From DATKWF01 sp035529715 (GTDB lineage: Bacteria > Chloroflexota > Dehalococcoidia > Dehalococcoidales > RBG-16-60-22): a stretch of 29,199 nucleotides of DNA. The stretch covers positions 1-29,199 of the forward strand of contig DATKWF010000057.1 in the NCBI GenBank assembly GCA_035529715.1. The letters run 5' to 3'. Position numbers and translations under genes: made by a program. The notes under the pieces are model-generated. The model was given only the letters and a program-made list of their open reading frames with translations, was not told the origin of the DNA and searched no databases. Position 1 is the stretch's first letter; each line of letters starts with the position of its first letter. Below, piece by piece: positions 8,369 through 16,827 of the stretch.

Positions 8369-9571
8369 TCACGTTGACCTGAGCAGTTTCATCAGGTCAA
8401 AAAGTGCGTAGTAGGCTGCCCTTCTTTTCATCTGGTAAAGTCTTCCCGAGTAGCTCTGCACGGTATGTTGTTTAATCTGCTCACTGTCAATAGCTATAAA
8501 TACTGTATATGGCACCGCGTCGCCTGCCGGCTCAGTAAATCCATCCAAGCCAATGCCAATACTCGCCTCAAATTGACGACGTGCCAGAACCGCCATCGCG
8601 GTGGCTACCTCAGCACCAGCCGGCTGCGGATTGAGACCCAGAGCCACCTTAGCCTCGTCAGAAGTGGTGACCAGCCCGCCCTTAAAGTAGCTCTGGCTAT
8701 CATGAGCGGTTGCCAGGGTATTCGTCAGAAAACCAGCGGTGAAAGTTTCGGCAACAGCCAGGGATAGTCCCCTGGCAACAAGTAGTTGCCCCACAACGCC
8801 CTCCTGCGTCTCATCATCCACTCCCCATATACAATCACCCAAAATTGCCCTCACCTCAGCTTCTGTCTTTGAAATCATTCCCTGTGCTTCCTCAGGCTTG
8901 GCTGCTTTAGCGGTAATGCGCAGTTGAATACCATCCAGCTTGGCATAAGTAGCCAGAGTAGGATTGGAAGACGACGACAGGGGAGTTATTAACTCATCAA
9001 CTTTGGCTTCGGTTAAACCAAAAGTCTTGATAGTCCGCGACAGGATGATTGCCCCGGTCCGCTCCTGCAGTCTCGGGAATACCTCGTCCTGCCACATGGC
9101 TTCCATCTCGCTGGGCGGTCCGGGCATAGCGATTATTATCCGCCCTTCCTTTTCTACCCACCACCCGGGCGCCGTGCCATAGGGATTTGGGATTACTTGA
9201 GCCGAAGGAATTACAGTAGCCTGCTTAACATTGCTAACCGGCATCTCTATGCCACGCTGAGCAAAAAAGCAGACAATATTTTGCTTCAACTCCGGGTCTA
9301 CCTTTAGCCCCTCACCTACCAGCCCGGCAATGGTTTCCCGGGTGATATCATCCTGGGTCGGCCCCAGACCCCCGGTAGTGATGATAATATCTGACCTCTG
9401 CCAGGCCCGTCTTAAAACTTCCATCAACCTTTCATAGTTATCACCAACCGAAGAGGCATAATAAAGGTCAATCCCCAGCAAAGACAATTGATTCGCCAGA
9501 AATGGAGTATTGGTATCGGTTATTTCACCAAGGAGTAACTCAGTCCCGATAGAGATGGTCTCCGCTCTCAT
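8369..9571 (-). CDS. cinA: CinA-family protein with degenerate NMN-deamidase domain
   Basis: The 400-residue protein has the standard CinA order. An N-terminal MoaB/MogA-like domain (residues 1-170) has GTELLLGEI at 9-17 and TTGGLGPTQDD at 65-75, matching the COG1058 ADP-ribose pyrophosphatase-type domain. The C-terminal domain (about 255-400) corresponds to PncC nicotinamide-mononucleotide amidohydrolase, which recycles NMN from NAD turnover. That domain is unusual: the family's AESCTGG reads AETFTAG (274-280), and the usual Tyr before the neaK-like block is Thr in VTTSDEAK. The deamidase half may therefore be inactive or altered. The start is the ATG at 9571, preceded by an AAGGAA-type site; an upstream in-frame start would add 25 residues unlike the family. 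It lies downstream of the DUF362 gene on the same strand. Confidence 0.88.
   Translation of the reverse strand: MRAETISIGTELLLGEITDTNTPFLANQLSLLGIDLYYASSVGDNYERLMEVLRRAWQRSDIIITTGGLGPTQDDITRETIAGLVGEGLKVDPELKQNIVCFFAQRGIEMPVSNVKQATVIPSAQVIPNPYGTAPGWWVEKEGRIIIAMPGPPSEMEAMWQDEVFPRLQERTGAIILSRTIKTFGLTEAKVDELITPLSSSSNPTLATYAKLDGIQLRITAKAAKPEEAQGMISKTEAEVRAILGDCIWGVDDETQEGVVGQLLVARGLSLAVAETFTAGFLTNTLATAHDSQSYFKGGLVTTSDEAKVALGLNPQPAGAEVATAMAVLARRQFEASIGIGLDGFTEPAGDAVPYTVFIAIDSEQIKQHTVQSYSGRLYQMKRRAAYYALFDLMKLLRST
8374..8400. other. Inverted repeat at the convergent cinA / activase 3' ends
   Basis: TTGACCTGA and TCAGGTCAA form a perfect 9-bp stem with a 9-base loop. It overlaps the last codons of cinA and lies 22 bases past the activase stop. 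It lacks a following U-tract in the activase direction, so it is at best an mRNA 3'-end stabiliser or weak terminator. Confidence 0.35.
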
Positions 9572-9690
9572 ATTGATTCCTTCGCCTTCTTTCTGCCGCC
9601 GAAAGGCACCAATCTCAATTGTAATAGTAAGGGCAACCGACTGCAACTCAAATAACTGAGGCTACTATTGGATGGGCAGCGTTATCAGGC

Positions 9691-10710
9691 CTAAAGTCGC
9701 CTCAGCTCATAGGCAGTAGTGAAACCGATTTCCTTCGCATACTGAACCTGTCTTGACGGGTCAATCTGGTTCACTTTTTCAAAGATTCCGGGTTTAACCT
9801 CATCGACGAGGTCCAGTGAGGCTCTATCCACAGCTGCCAGCTCAGTGGTTGCCAGATAGCCTATATCCGGACAGATTATGGGGCCGGAATTGGGGTCACA
9901 ATCACAGTTGCTGGCTATTTTCATCAGGGCGCTTATATAGATTACTCTCTTCCCCCGGACGCATGCCTTGGCGGCCAGCGCCAGTGCTTTCTGGAGGTCC
10001 ATAACCTCATAGCTCAAAGCTTCATTAGGGCAGACAGAGACACATTTACCACAACCCAGACAGGCAACGCTGTCGCGTCTCCATTCGGAATCTACAGTTA
10101 TGGCATGGAAGGGGCAGGCCTCAGCACAGGTACCACATAAGTCGCAATTCTCCACCAAAATCCGGGGTATGCTCATGTCGTGGATTTTCCGCTTCATCCT
10201 TTTGGTCACCCCACCCATCCCCAGGTTCTTTATTGCTCCACCGAATCCAGCCTGAATATGCCCTTTAACATGGGTCAAGACCACAAGGTGAGTGCTTTCA
10301 TATATTTCCCTGGCCACCTCAAAGTTATAACCGTCTTCACTCACTTCCACCCCCTCCTCTCCGATAACCACTTTACAGCCCACCTCATTTTCCCCGAAGC
10401 CGTGACGGTAAGCCACCTTTTTATAACTATCCACTTTAGCCCGGGGACTGGAGTAATTCACCACAGTGTCAAACAGAAATGGCTCCGCACCCAACCCCTT
10501 GAGCTTGTTTACAATCAATTTCGTAACAGAAGGTGAGATATAACAATTATTACCCGGTTCTCCCATATGGAGTTTTATTGGAACCCTCAACCCCCTGAAA
10601 TCCTCGATACCCAGGATATCCAGGGCATTTAATAGCCTCTCCGCTTCGGTAAAAAAATAAACTTCAGTCACACCGTTACCATTATGAACGTTTGGCTCCC
10701 CGGTTGGCAA
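9691..10710 (-). CDS. DUF362 protein with two [4Fe-4S] ferredoxin motifs
   Basis: The protein has a DUF362 body (about residues 30-185, with VLTHVKGH and a GGAIKNLGMG block typical of the family). Two bacterial-type [4Fe-4S] motifs follow (Cys189/192/195/199 and Cys217/220/223/227, both ending CP). The C-terminal part belongs to the same DUF362 fold. Proteins of this kind are widespread in anaerobes, probably cytoplasmic and redox-active, but their reaction is not established. The start is uncertain: the longest frame uses TTG at 10710, while an in-frame GTG 13 codons later (at about 10671) would also give a plausible N-terminus; neither has a well-spaced ribosome site. It is followed on the same strand by cinA after ~119 bases and preceded by the glycosyltransferase gene. 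Confidence 0.85.
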   Translation of the reverse strand: MPTGEPNVHNGNGVTEVYFFTEAERLLNALDILGIEDFRGLRVPIKLHMGEPGNNCYISPSVTKLIVNKLKGLGAEPFLFDTVVNYSSPRAKVDSYKKVAYRHGFGENEVGCKVVIGEEGVEVSEDGYNFEVAREIYESTHLVVLTHVKGHIQAGFGGAIKNLGMGGVTKRMKRKIHDMSIPRILVENCDLCGTCAEACPFHAITVDSEWRRDSVACLGCGKCVSVCPNEALSYEVMDLQKALALAAKACVRGKRVIYISALMKIASNCDCDPNSGPIICPDIGYLATTELAAVDRASLDLVDEVKPGIFEKVNQIDPSRQVQYAKEIGFTTAYELRRL

Positions 10711-10783
10711 CTCTCCCCAGGCTTATCTCTCCCCGAGAGGGCACGGTTGCCAGGCAAAACTGAAGGGGATGAGGTCACCGCAT

Positions 10784-12478
10784 TTAGGTGCGGACCATCA
10801 CCGAGAACCCCACCGGCACCAGATATTGCCACTGGGGACCAATGACACCTGCTGGCCCCAGAATTGAACCGGCGCCGATAAGGAGCAGCCCCAGCCAGGC
10901 AGTCGCCTCCGCCGCCTTACACTTCCAGCCAAAGGCATCCTGGATTACCGGGGAAAGCATGGCAAGGGACAGTCCTATGAGCGCCAGGTTAAGGGTGTAA
11001 ATGGCTACTCCCAGGAAGAACAGGGCAAGGATAATAGAGACTGATAACATCGCCCTGTTGTTCGGATTTAAGCGGGAGATTCTCTGCCTGAATCCCAGCC
11101 GCTGACTTCCCTTCTCTTTAACTTTTGCGCCGGTAACGATAAAGTGGGCTCTGCGGGCGACAATAAAGGCAACGATGGCAACGGTGGTGTGGAGATGAAA
11201 TGAAACGTAAGTGCTGGTTACCTGGCTCAGGTGACGGAACAGCTTCACGGGTGTGCGGTAGCGGCTAACAATTACCCGGGCCAGGGCACTCAATGCCGCC
11301 AGCCAGCCGAAGACCACCAGTCCCCAGGCGGCCGTGGTCATGGCATTCACCGAAACGAAGGAAATCGCCAGCAAAATCAAGAGATAAGGCAGAAACAGCG
11401 AGGTCGCCGTCCTCCGCAAGGTATGCGTTATAATGTCCCATTTTTCCGGGAAAGCGGCGGTAGCGGACTTGAGGAAGGGTACAGTATGCCGGGCAAAGGT
11501 CTCGGTATCGGCCATAGTCATGCGGTAGGTTCGCTTTCTCATCTGTCCCAGGTTCTCCGGGACGCCTTCACTGCAGACTATATCTTCAGCGAAAAATCCG
11601 GTGTACCCGGCGTGACGCAAAGCGATTGTAAACGCCACGTCTTCGGCAACAACTTCAGGGAATTGTCCCGCCTTGGAATAGGCCTCGGTGCGGACAAGCA
11701 CCCCGTGCCCCAGCATAAGCGGAAACCCGTAGTGATTCCTGGGCACATTATTGTGCTCCCAGCGAATTAAAGTCTCACTAAGGAAATGTTCGGTAAATGC
11801 GTTTCGGGTGCTGGAGCCACTATTGTGGTTCCCCTGCACAAATCCAATTCGTTCATCCTGCTGGATGTAGAAAGAGGTCTTCTTCAGAAAGTCCTTGGGA
11901 AGCAACCCATCAGCATCACAAAGAGCAAAGAATTCATATCCCTTGGCTTGATTGGCTAAAGCCAGGTTAAGGCTGCGTGCCTTGAATCCTTCCAGCTTTT
12001 CCCGCCTGACGATGGTGGTCTTTTGAGGGAATTCCTTATGGAATTTGTCCACCTGGTCTCTTCCCGCCTGCCCCTGACTCACATCGATAATAAAGACGTG
12101 AAAGTCAGGGTAATCCTGATTGACGCAGCTCAAGGCAGCCTCATACTTGAAATCGTCTACCGTGGTATACAGGAGAGCTATATGAGGAAAAACCTGGCTT
12201 TCTCCGCCTTCCCCCACCCCGGGCTTTACCCTGCCTATCCACCGGAATAATACCAGCCCGTAATGGTAGAGAGCATAAAACCAGAAGATAGCGAGGCAGA
12301 TGGCAACGAGCACCACCAGGATCCAGTGACCAGCAGAGCTCGGCAGACCGTAAGTGAGAGCGGCGTGTATCGCCAGCAGGACCATGGAGACCAGCCAGAC
12401 CACCAGGATGCATAGATACATTGTGCTTCTTTTGGAGACCAGGTCAGAACTTGAGCGGACTAATTTACTCTGCGCCAT
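10784..12478 (-). CDS. Membrane-bound family 2 glycosyltransferase
   Basis: The 564-residue polytopic protein has two N-terminal membrane segments (about residues 20-42 and 52-78). A cytoplasmic GT-A domain follows, with VNQDYP (119-124), the metal/nucleotide-sugar motif CDADG (D188, D190) and the acceptor-site ED (E279-D280). Several C-terminal membrane helices lie from about residue 355 to the end. This is the layout of processive GT2 synthases such as cellulose-synthase-like and glucan/mannan synthases, but the QxxRW motif is replaced by a region around Gln312-Arg319 without Trp. Donor and product cannot be read from sequence; the nearby GlgC and phosphatase genes make an NDP-glucose donor an idea only. 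GGAGG six bases upstream decides for the ATG at 12478 over the TTG two codons earlier. Confidence 0.85.
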   Translation of the reverse strand: MAQSKLVRSSSDLVSKRSTMYLCILVVWLVSMVLLAIHAALTYGLPSSAGHWILVVLVAICLAIFWFYALYHYGLVLFRWIGRVKPGVGEGGESQVFPHIALLYTTVDDFKYEAALSCVNQDYPDFHVFIIDVSQGQAGRDQVDKFHKEFPQKTTIVRREKLEGFKARSLNLALANQAKGYEFFALCDADGLLPKDFLKKTSFYIQQDERIGFVQGNHNSGSSTRNAFTEHFLSETLIRWEHNNVPRNHYGFPLMLGHGVLVRTEAYSKAGQFPEVVAEDVAFTIALRHAGYTGFFAEDIVCSEGVPENLGQMRKRTYRMTMADTETFARHTVPFLKSATAAFPEKWDIITHTLRRTATSLFLPYLLILLAISFVSVNAMTTAAWGLVVFGWLAALSALARVIVSRYRTPVKLFRHLSQVTSTYVSFHLHTTVAIVAFIVARRAHFIVTGAKVKEKGSQRLGFRQRISRLNPNNRAMLSVSIILALFFLGVAIYTLNLALIGLSLAMLSPVIQDAFGWKCKAAEATAWLGLLLIGAGSILGPAGVIGPQWQYLVPVGFSVMVRT

Positions 12479-12512
12479 GAACAACCTCCATTAAACGCTC
12501 TTTTGATGGTGG

Positions 12513-12541
12513 ATTATATCAGAGAGGTAATACTTTGGCAA
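12513..12541 (-). promoter_or_regulatory. Promoter candidate of the glycosyltransferase gene
   Basis: On the minus strand TTGCCA and a perfect TATAAT are separated by 17 bases. The predicted leader to the ATG at 12478 is about 28 bases and contains the GGAGG ribosome site. Confidence 0.65.
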
Positions 12542-12568
12542 GAAAGTCCCCCTTTTTTTATTTACCGA

Positions 12569-12597
12569 TTGACACTTCTTCATAACAAAGTTATCCT
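12569..12597 (+). promoter_or_regulatory. Promoter candidate of the otsB-like gene
   Basis: A perfect TTGACA (12569-12574) is followed after 17 bases by TATCCT (12592-12597). Transcription would start near 12604, giving a leader of about 20 bases. The AGTTCACCC box (minus orientation, 12611-12619) lies inside this leader and overlaps the likely ribosome site AGGGTG. Confidence 0.6.
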
Positions 12598-12623
12598 AAT
12601 AATAAAGACAGGGTGAACTTCAA

Positions 12624-13436
12624 ATGAATTATCTGTTTTCAAACCTTGAGCAAGTGCAAAACGTGGTACTTACCCGGCCTTTCGGTCTAATTTTTGACGT
12701 TGACGGAACCATAGCCGAAATTGCCCCCACCGCCGAGGCGGTAAAGGTCACCCCCGGCTGCAAGAAGCACCTTAGAACTCTGGTCAAGCGCCTGCCCGTG
12801 GTGGCTGCCATCTCGGGGAGACTAACCAGGGTATTGAGGCAACTGGTGGGTGTGGACGGGGTGGTCTACTATGGCAATCATGGACTGGAACGCTGGATTA
12901 AGGGACAGGTTGAAATCAAGCCGGAAGCACAGGGCTACGTTGAAAAGATAACAGCGGCTATCAAGGAGTTAGGTCCGATTCTCCACCCTCTGGGAGTAAC
13001 CTTTGAGGATAAGGGAGCCGGACTCGTTTTCCACTACCGGACCCTGCCCGACCGGGAAAAGGTAAGAGAGACCATACTGAAGGAAATAAGCCGCTCTCCC
13101 GCTGCCCAACCATTTAATATTGACAAGGCCAGAGCCGTTATCGAACTCCGCCCTCCTTTAGATGTAAGCAAAGGGTCAGTTCTGAAGGAAATTATTGAGA
13201 ATTATCATCTTAAAGCCGCTGTCTACATGGGAGACGATGTTGCTGATATAGACGCCTTTGATAACATGCGCAACCTATCACGCGGCGCCACATTTCAGGG
13301 TCTGTCAATCGGGGTGGTAGGGGAAGAAACGCCACCAGATGTTGCCGAGAGAGCCGACTTACTTCTCAGGGGAGTAAGTGAAGTGGAGGCTTTTCTGGGC
13401 TGGCTGGACAAAACTATACTGCCCACGCCGCGTTAG
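12624..13436 (+). CDS. otsB: Trehalose-6-phosphate phosphatase-like HAD enzyme
   Basis: This is a HAD-superfamily phosphatase of the OtsB type (270 residues, normal family length), which dephosphorylates trehalose-6-phosphate or a related glycosyl-phosphate to give a compatible solute. Seen: motif I DVDGT with nucleophile Asp25 and Asp27; motif II in the SGR block near residue 64; motif III Lys in VSKGS; motif IV GDDVADIDAF, which binds Mg2+; and a C2-type cap between. The synthase partner OtsA is not in this window, so the true substrate could be another disaccharide or glucosyl-glycerol phosphate. The gene is divergent from the GT2 glycosyltransferase, from closely spaced promoters, and converges with the galT-like gene (19 bases between stops). 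ATG 12624 is preceded by AGGGTG at 8 bases. Confidence 0.87.
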   Translation: MNYLFSNLEQVQNVVLTRPFGLIFDVDGTIAEIAPTAEAVKVTPGCKKHLRTLVKRLPVVAAISGRLTRVLRQLVGVDGVVYYGNHGLERWIKGQVEIKPEAQGYVEKITAAIKELGPILHPLGVTFEDKGAGLVFHYRTLPDREKVRETILKEISRSPAAQPFNIDKARAVIELRPPLDVSKGSVLKEIIENYHLKAAVYMGDDVADIDAFDNMRNLSRGATFQGLSIGVVGEETPPDVAERADLLLRGVSEVEAFLGWLDKTILPTPR

Positions 13437-13455
13437 TAATAATGGCCTGCCCATC

Positions 13456-14490
13456 TCAACTGCCCGGACTGAAATAAAGGTTTAGAGAGGCAGCACATTC
13501 TCTCATCTGGCTCGCCGTCTGTTCCGGCACTGCCGTGTTTACATAGATACCCGAACCCATTTCAAAGCCGGCAACAAGAGTTACCCTCGGCACTATTCTG
13601 ATATGCCAGTGATAATACGGGTCTTCTTCATACTCTGTAGTTGAGGTATCAATCATGTAGTTGAAGGCAGGATTATTAAGCTCATGATATAAGCAGAGGA
13701 GGGTATCCCTTAGCACCCTGGCCAGTTCAACCAGACGCGCGGTCGGATACAACCCGAATGAGGCACAATGCACTTTGGGAAGAATCCAGGTCTCATAGGG
13801 TACGTGCGAGGCATAAGGTTGGAAAACCACCAATTGCTCGGTCTCAGCAATGATTCTCTCCCCCTTCTCCAGTTCCTCAGCCAGCAAATCACAATAAAGG
13901 CACCTGGCCCGGTCAGCATAGTAATCATGGGCAACGTCAAATTTCTGGTGGTAGTACGGAGCCATGATGGGGGTAGCCACCAGCTGGGAGTGAGGGTGTA
14001 CCAGGGATGTCCCTGATGCCCAGCCCTGATTCTTGAAAATGGTAATGAACTTGAGTTGCTTATTTACCTTCAAATCGTTGTACCTCTCCTGGTAGGCTAT
14101 CAGTACCTTTTCCACCTGCTCATATGACATCAATGCCATGGGTGTGTTGTGAGAAGGGGTTTCTATAACTACCTCGTGTATCCCGAAACCATCCATTCTA
14201 CGGAAAAAGTGTCCATCCTCCCTTTGCCTCAGGCTACCTTCGGGTGTTAATGCGGCGAATCGGTTAGGCACCACTCTTACATCCCAGTTTGAAGCCTGGT
14301 CCAATATAGGAAGTCTGAAGACCTCATCCGGGGTTTTATCTTCATTGCCCGGGCAAAAAGGACATGACGCATCCCAGTCGGGTAACTCGTCATCACGCCT
14401 TTTTTTTGACTCCTTCTGGGGGCGCTTGGCCCTCTCCGGGGCTAGTATCACCCATACTTTGGTTGTGGGGTCTTGTCTTAGTTCTGACAC
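13456..14490 (-). CDS. galT: GalT-like hexose-1-phosphate nucleotidyltransferase
   Basis: The 344-residue member of the GalT branch of the HIT superfamily transfers a nucleotidyl group between NDP-sugar and sugar-1-phosphate through a nucleotidyl-His intermediate. Seen: N-terminal CPFCPGNE (Cys43, Cys46) and a second CxxC (Cys197, Cys200), likely Zn sites; the active-site HPHSQ (165-169), with His167 the expected nucleophile; and a late HWHIRIVPR block. Classical GalT carries HPHGQ; the Ser version and the neighbouring glgC make an ADP-glucose phosphorylase-like activity a real alternative to the Leloir role. The GTG start at 14490 is preceded by GGAG about 11 bases away. It follows glgC on the same strand after 60 bases, so the two are probably cotranscribed. 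Confidence 0.87.
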   Translation of the reverse strand: MSELRQDPTTKVWVILAPERAKRPQKESKKRRDDELPDWDASCPFCPGNEDKTPDEVFRLPILDQASNWDVRVVPNRFAALTPEGSLRQREDGHFFRRMDGFGIHEVVIETPSHNTPMALMSYEQVEKVLIAYQERYNDLKVNKQLKFITIFKNQGWASGTSLVHPHSQLVATPIMAPYYHQKFDVAHDYYADRARCLYCDLLAEELEKGERIIAETEQLVVFQPYASHVPYETWILPKVHCASFGLYPTARLVELARVLRDTLLCLYHELNNPAFNYMIDTSTTEYEEDPYYHWHIRIVPRVTLVAGFEMGSGIYVNTAVPEQTASQMRECAASLNLYFSPGS

Positions 14491-14550
14491 TTTGTCTTTA
14501 ACTCTCCAGTTTCTTTCTAGTTTTTCTGGCTCTGGCTAGAACCGCTATAT

Positions 14551-15834
14551 CTATCGGTTAGTGCGATGCCGTCTCAGCGTGATTGTTTCGCCACTTGGGA
14601 CTTCAAGGCTGGGAAAATTATCCTCAGTGACATTACCAAATATCGCACAGTTGCGACCTATCTTAACGCCTTCAGGGAGTTTGGCTCCCTTACCAACTAC
14701 GGTTATTCCGGTGTTCAATATCAGAGGCTCCTTTCGGTTTACCTGGAAATCATCACCAAAGCCAACATGAGCGCCGTCGCCGACCACTACCTCCTTGTCC
14801 AGGATGGAATAGTCAATGACGCTATCCCGACCAATGACAGTATCATTCATGATGACGGAGTGCTTGACCAGAGCATTCTTCGCCACCTTAACTCCCGGTG
14901 ATAGAATTGAATTCTCCACGCGCCCCTCAATAAAACAGCCGTTAGCGACCATACTGTTAAGAACATCACCCCGCTGGGAAATAATAGCCGGTGGCTTTTG
15001 CTCTTCCTCAGTGCGGATAGGCCAATCATCACTGAACTTGATGGATGGAGGGTCATCAAGCAACTTCATATTAGCCTGCCAATAGCTTCGGATATTGCCG
15101 ACGTCACGCCAGTATCCCTCAAAAATGTAGGCGAATATATTACAATCACCCGCCACCATCCGGGGGAAAATATTCCGCCCGAAATCATGCTTGGACGACC
15201 TGCGTTGAGCGTCTTCCTCTAACCATTTGTGAAGGACATCCTTCTTGAACAGGTAAACACCCATGGAAACAAGGTCACTCCTGGGCTCTTTCACTTTTTC
15301 CTGAAAATCGGTTATCCGCCCCTCTTCATCCACGGTTACCGTGCCAAAATCCTGTAATTCTTCATTGGGCAGGCGAGTAAGGGCGAGGGTAACATCCGCA
15401 CCAGTCCTTTCGTGAAATTCGAACATCCCAGAGTAGTCCATTTGGTAAACATGGTCGCCACTGAGTATCAGCACCAGCTCGGCATTCTGCTCTTCAATAA
15501 ACTGCCAGTTTTGATACGCAGCGTCGGTAGTTCCTTTATACCAGTCACGTTCACCTTCATGCGCCAGATAAGGCTGCAACAGCCGCACTCCACCATCGGG
15601 GCGGGGCAAGCCCCACGGCACACCAATACCGATGTGCTCAGTAAGAGAGCGGGGCTGATATTGGGTCAGGACAGCCAAACGGTAAATCCCTGAATTCACG
15701 CAGTTGCTCAGGGTAAAATCTATGATGCGGTATTTACCGGCAAAAGGAACCGCCGGTTTGGTTCGCTCCCGGGCAAGGATGCCCAACCTCTCACCAAAGC
15801 CTCCCGCCAGAATAATAGCCAAAACATTATCCAT
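14551..15834 (-). CDS. glgC: Glucose-1-phosphate adenylyltransferase (ADP-glucose pyrophosphorylase)
   Basis: GlgC makes ADP-glucose from ATP and glucose-1-phosphate, the committing step of bacterial glycogen synthesis. The N-terminal nucleotidyltransferase domain shows LAGGFGERLG, ERTKPAVPF and KYRIIDF, then the sugar/catalytic SGDHVYQMDY. The C-terminal ~130 residues are a left-handed beta-helix of hexapeptide-like repeats carrying the allosteric region. Its 427 residues are the family's normal length. Three in-frame starts lie close together (GTG 15846, ATG 15840, ATG 15834). I chose 15834 because AGGTGGT sits 7 bases before it and the protein then begins MDNVLAIILAGG as relatives do. The promoter is at 15956-15982; galT follows. 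Confidence 0.95.
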   Translation of the reverse strand: MDNVLAIILAGGFGERLGILARERTKPAVPFAGKYRIIDFTLSNCVNSGIYRLAVLTQYQPRSLTEHIGIGVPWGLPRPDGGVRLLQPYLAHEGERDWYKGTTDAAYQNWQFIEEQNAELVLILSGDHVYQMDYSGMFEFHERTGADVTLALTRLPNEELQDFGTVTVDEEGRITDFQEKVKEPRSDLVSMGVYLFKKDVLHKWLEEDAQRRSSKHDFGRNIFPRMVAGDCNIFAYIFEGYWRDVGNIRSYWQANMKLLDDPPSIKFSDDWPIRTEEEQKPPAIISQRGDVLNSMVANGCFIEGRVENSILSPGVKVAKNALVKHSVIMNDTVIGRDSVIDYSILDKEVVVGDGAHVGFGDDFQVNRKEPLILNTGITVVGKGAKLPEGVKIGRNCAIFGNVTEDNFPSLEVPSGETITLRRHRTNR

Positions 15835-16180
15835 CAACATCACCACCTACTCTGCGCTTTTTCAGTTAATAAAAAATCTCCCGCCAAAACACACTATCAG
15901 CAGTAGCTCTTACTTACCGGACTTTATTTACCCTATCTGTATTTTGTGCGTTCATATTATATCGGTTTCACCTATATGTCAAGTGAAGGCTAATCAGACC
16001 ACGAGATGCCCCAACCATTATATCCCGCTCAGAAAGGGCTAAAATTCGATTCTGTGCGCTCTGGCAGGGGCTTGACGGGTTAGCTGAATGCCCACAAACG
16101 CCCTTTTCCCTCTGGCTATACAAACGGCAAAGTTGTAATATATAACCAGCGGGAAAGGAGGAGAAAAGGAGGGTCAAATC
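15835..16180. other. Divergent intergenic region between glgC and the desulforedoxin gene
   Basis: This 346-base spacer contains the glgC promoter candidate on the minus strand and, at its right end, two tandem purine-rich ribosome-like sites (16154-16162 and 16167-16173) ahead of the desulforedoxin gene. I found no convincing plus-strand -35/-10 pair with normal spacing, and no RNA gene or repeat. Confidence 0.5.
15956..15982 (-). promoter_or_regulatory. Promoter candidate of glgC-galT
   Basis: On the minus strand a perfect TTGACA and a perfect TATAAT are present, but only 15 bases apart. An overlapping weaker -10 (TAATAT) gives the usual 17. The leader to glgC would be about 115 bases. Confidence 0.5.
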
Positions 16181-16303
16181 ATGGGAGTGAAGCAGGTTGA
16201 GGAAAAATACCGGTGTAATATCTGCGGCAATGAGGTGGTTGTAACCAAGGTCGGCGGTGGCACCCTCGTCTGCTGCGGTGAGGACATGGAGAAAATAGAG
16301 TAG
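16181..16303 (+). CDS. Desulforedoxin / desulfoferrodoxin N-terminal-type rubredoxin-like small protein
   Basis: This 40-residue protein has the desulforedoxin iron site: Cys12 and Cys15 in CNIC, plus the adjacent pair Cys31-Cys32 in LVCCGEDME, giving Fe(Cys)4. It matches free desulforedoxin (about 36 residues) and the N-terminal domain of desulfoferrodoxin (superoxide reductase). The catalytic superoxide-reductase domain is absent here and does not continue in another frame downstream, so this is a stand-alone electron-transfer or iron protein. A strong AAGGAGGG site lies 7 bases before the ATG. The gene is short enough to be missed by length cut-offs. It points towards oxidative-stress handling in an anaerobe; the next gene is a gamma-glutamylcyclotransferase-like protein 75 bases downstream. 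Confidence 0.9.
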   Translation: MGVKQVEEKYRCNICGNEVVVTKVGGGTLVCCGEDMEKIE

Positions 16304-16378
16304 CTGAACAATGAACCAGCTACTGACCCAGGAGAATTGAAGAAGGTTACAGGACAAACATCACTATCAGGATGAGGC

Positions 16379-16780
16379 GTGTATTATTTTGCCTATGGTT
16401 CCAACCTGAATAAAAGACAAATGCGGGAACGTTGCCCCGACAGCAAACCTATGTTTATCGCCACCCTGCCCAATTACAAGCTGGTGTTCGTTGGCTGGTC
16501 CAGGCAGTGGCGAGGCGGAGTCATCAGCATTAAACCACTTAGAGGTGAAAGAGTGCGCGGAGCTATTTACGAGGTCTCTGAGCAATGCATACAGCGACTG
16601 GATAAATTTGAAGGCCATCCAACGGACTACGCCCGGCAGAAGGTCACCGTATTTGATGAAGATAGCGAGCCGATTGAAGCCATAACCTATATCAAAGCCG
16701 GGCAATTTGAAGAAACTCAACCGTCAAAGGAGTATCTGGCGGTTATTCAACAGGGCTACCGGGATTGGCGACTGTTCTAG
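16379..16780 (+). CDS. Gamma-glutamylcyclotransferase-like (AIG2/GGCT) protein
   Basis: The 133-residue protein is of the GGCT fold, which releases 5-oxoproline from gamma-glutamyl amines or amino acids. It has the substrate-loop YGSNL (residues 6-10) and the conserved catalytic Glu in LDKFEGHP (Glu78). Bacterial homologues include YtfP-like and BtrG-like proteins with varied or unknown substrates, so a glutathione role should not be assumed in an anaerobe. The start is GTG at 16379, right at the YYFAYGSN strand, as in most relatives; AGGATGAGG just upstream can serve as ribosome site. It follows the desulforedoxin gene on the same strand and converges with the CoA-lyase operon. Confidence 0.85.
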   Translation: MYYFAYGSNLNKRQMRERCPDSKPMFIATLPNYKLVFVGWSRQWRGGVISIKPLRGERVRGAIYEVSEQCIQRLDKFEGHPTDYARQKVTVFDEDSEPIEAITYIKAGQFEETQPSKEYLAVIQQGYRDWRLF

Positions 16781-16827
16781 GTAAAGACCAGTTCTCCCGA
16801 GTCCGAGCGTAATGCTCAGGCAAAAAC

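Noticed and set aside
10779..10794. CCGCA...TGCGG hairpin at the glycosyltransferase stop as a terminator
   Set aside because: The stem is only 5 bp, overlaps the stop codon and has no T-run.
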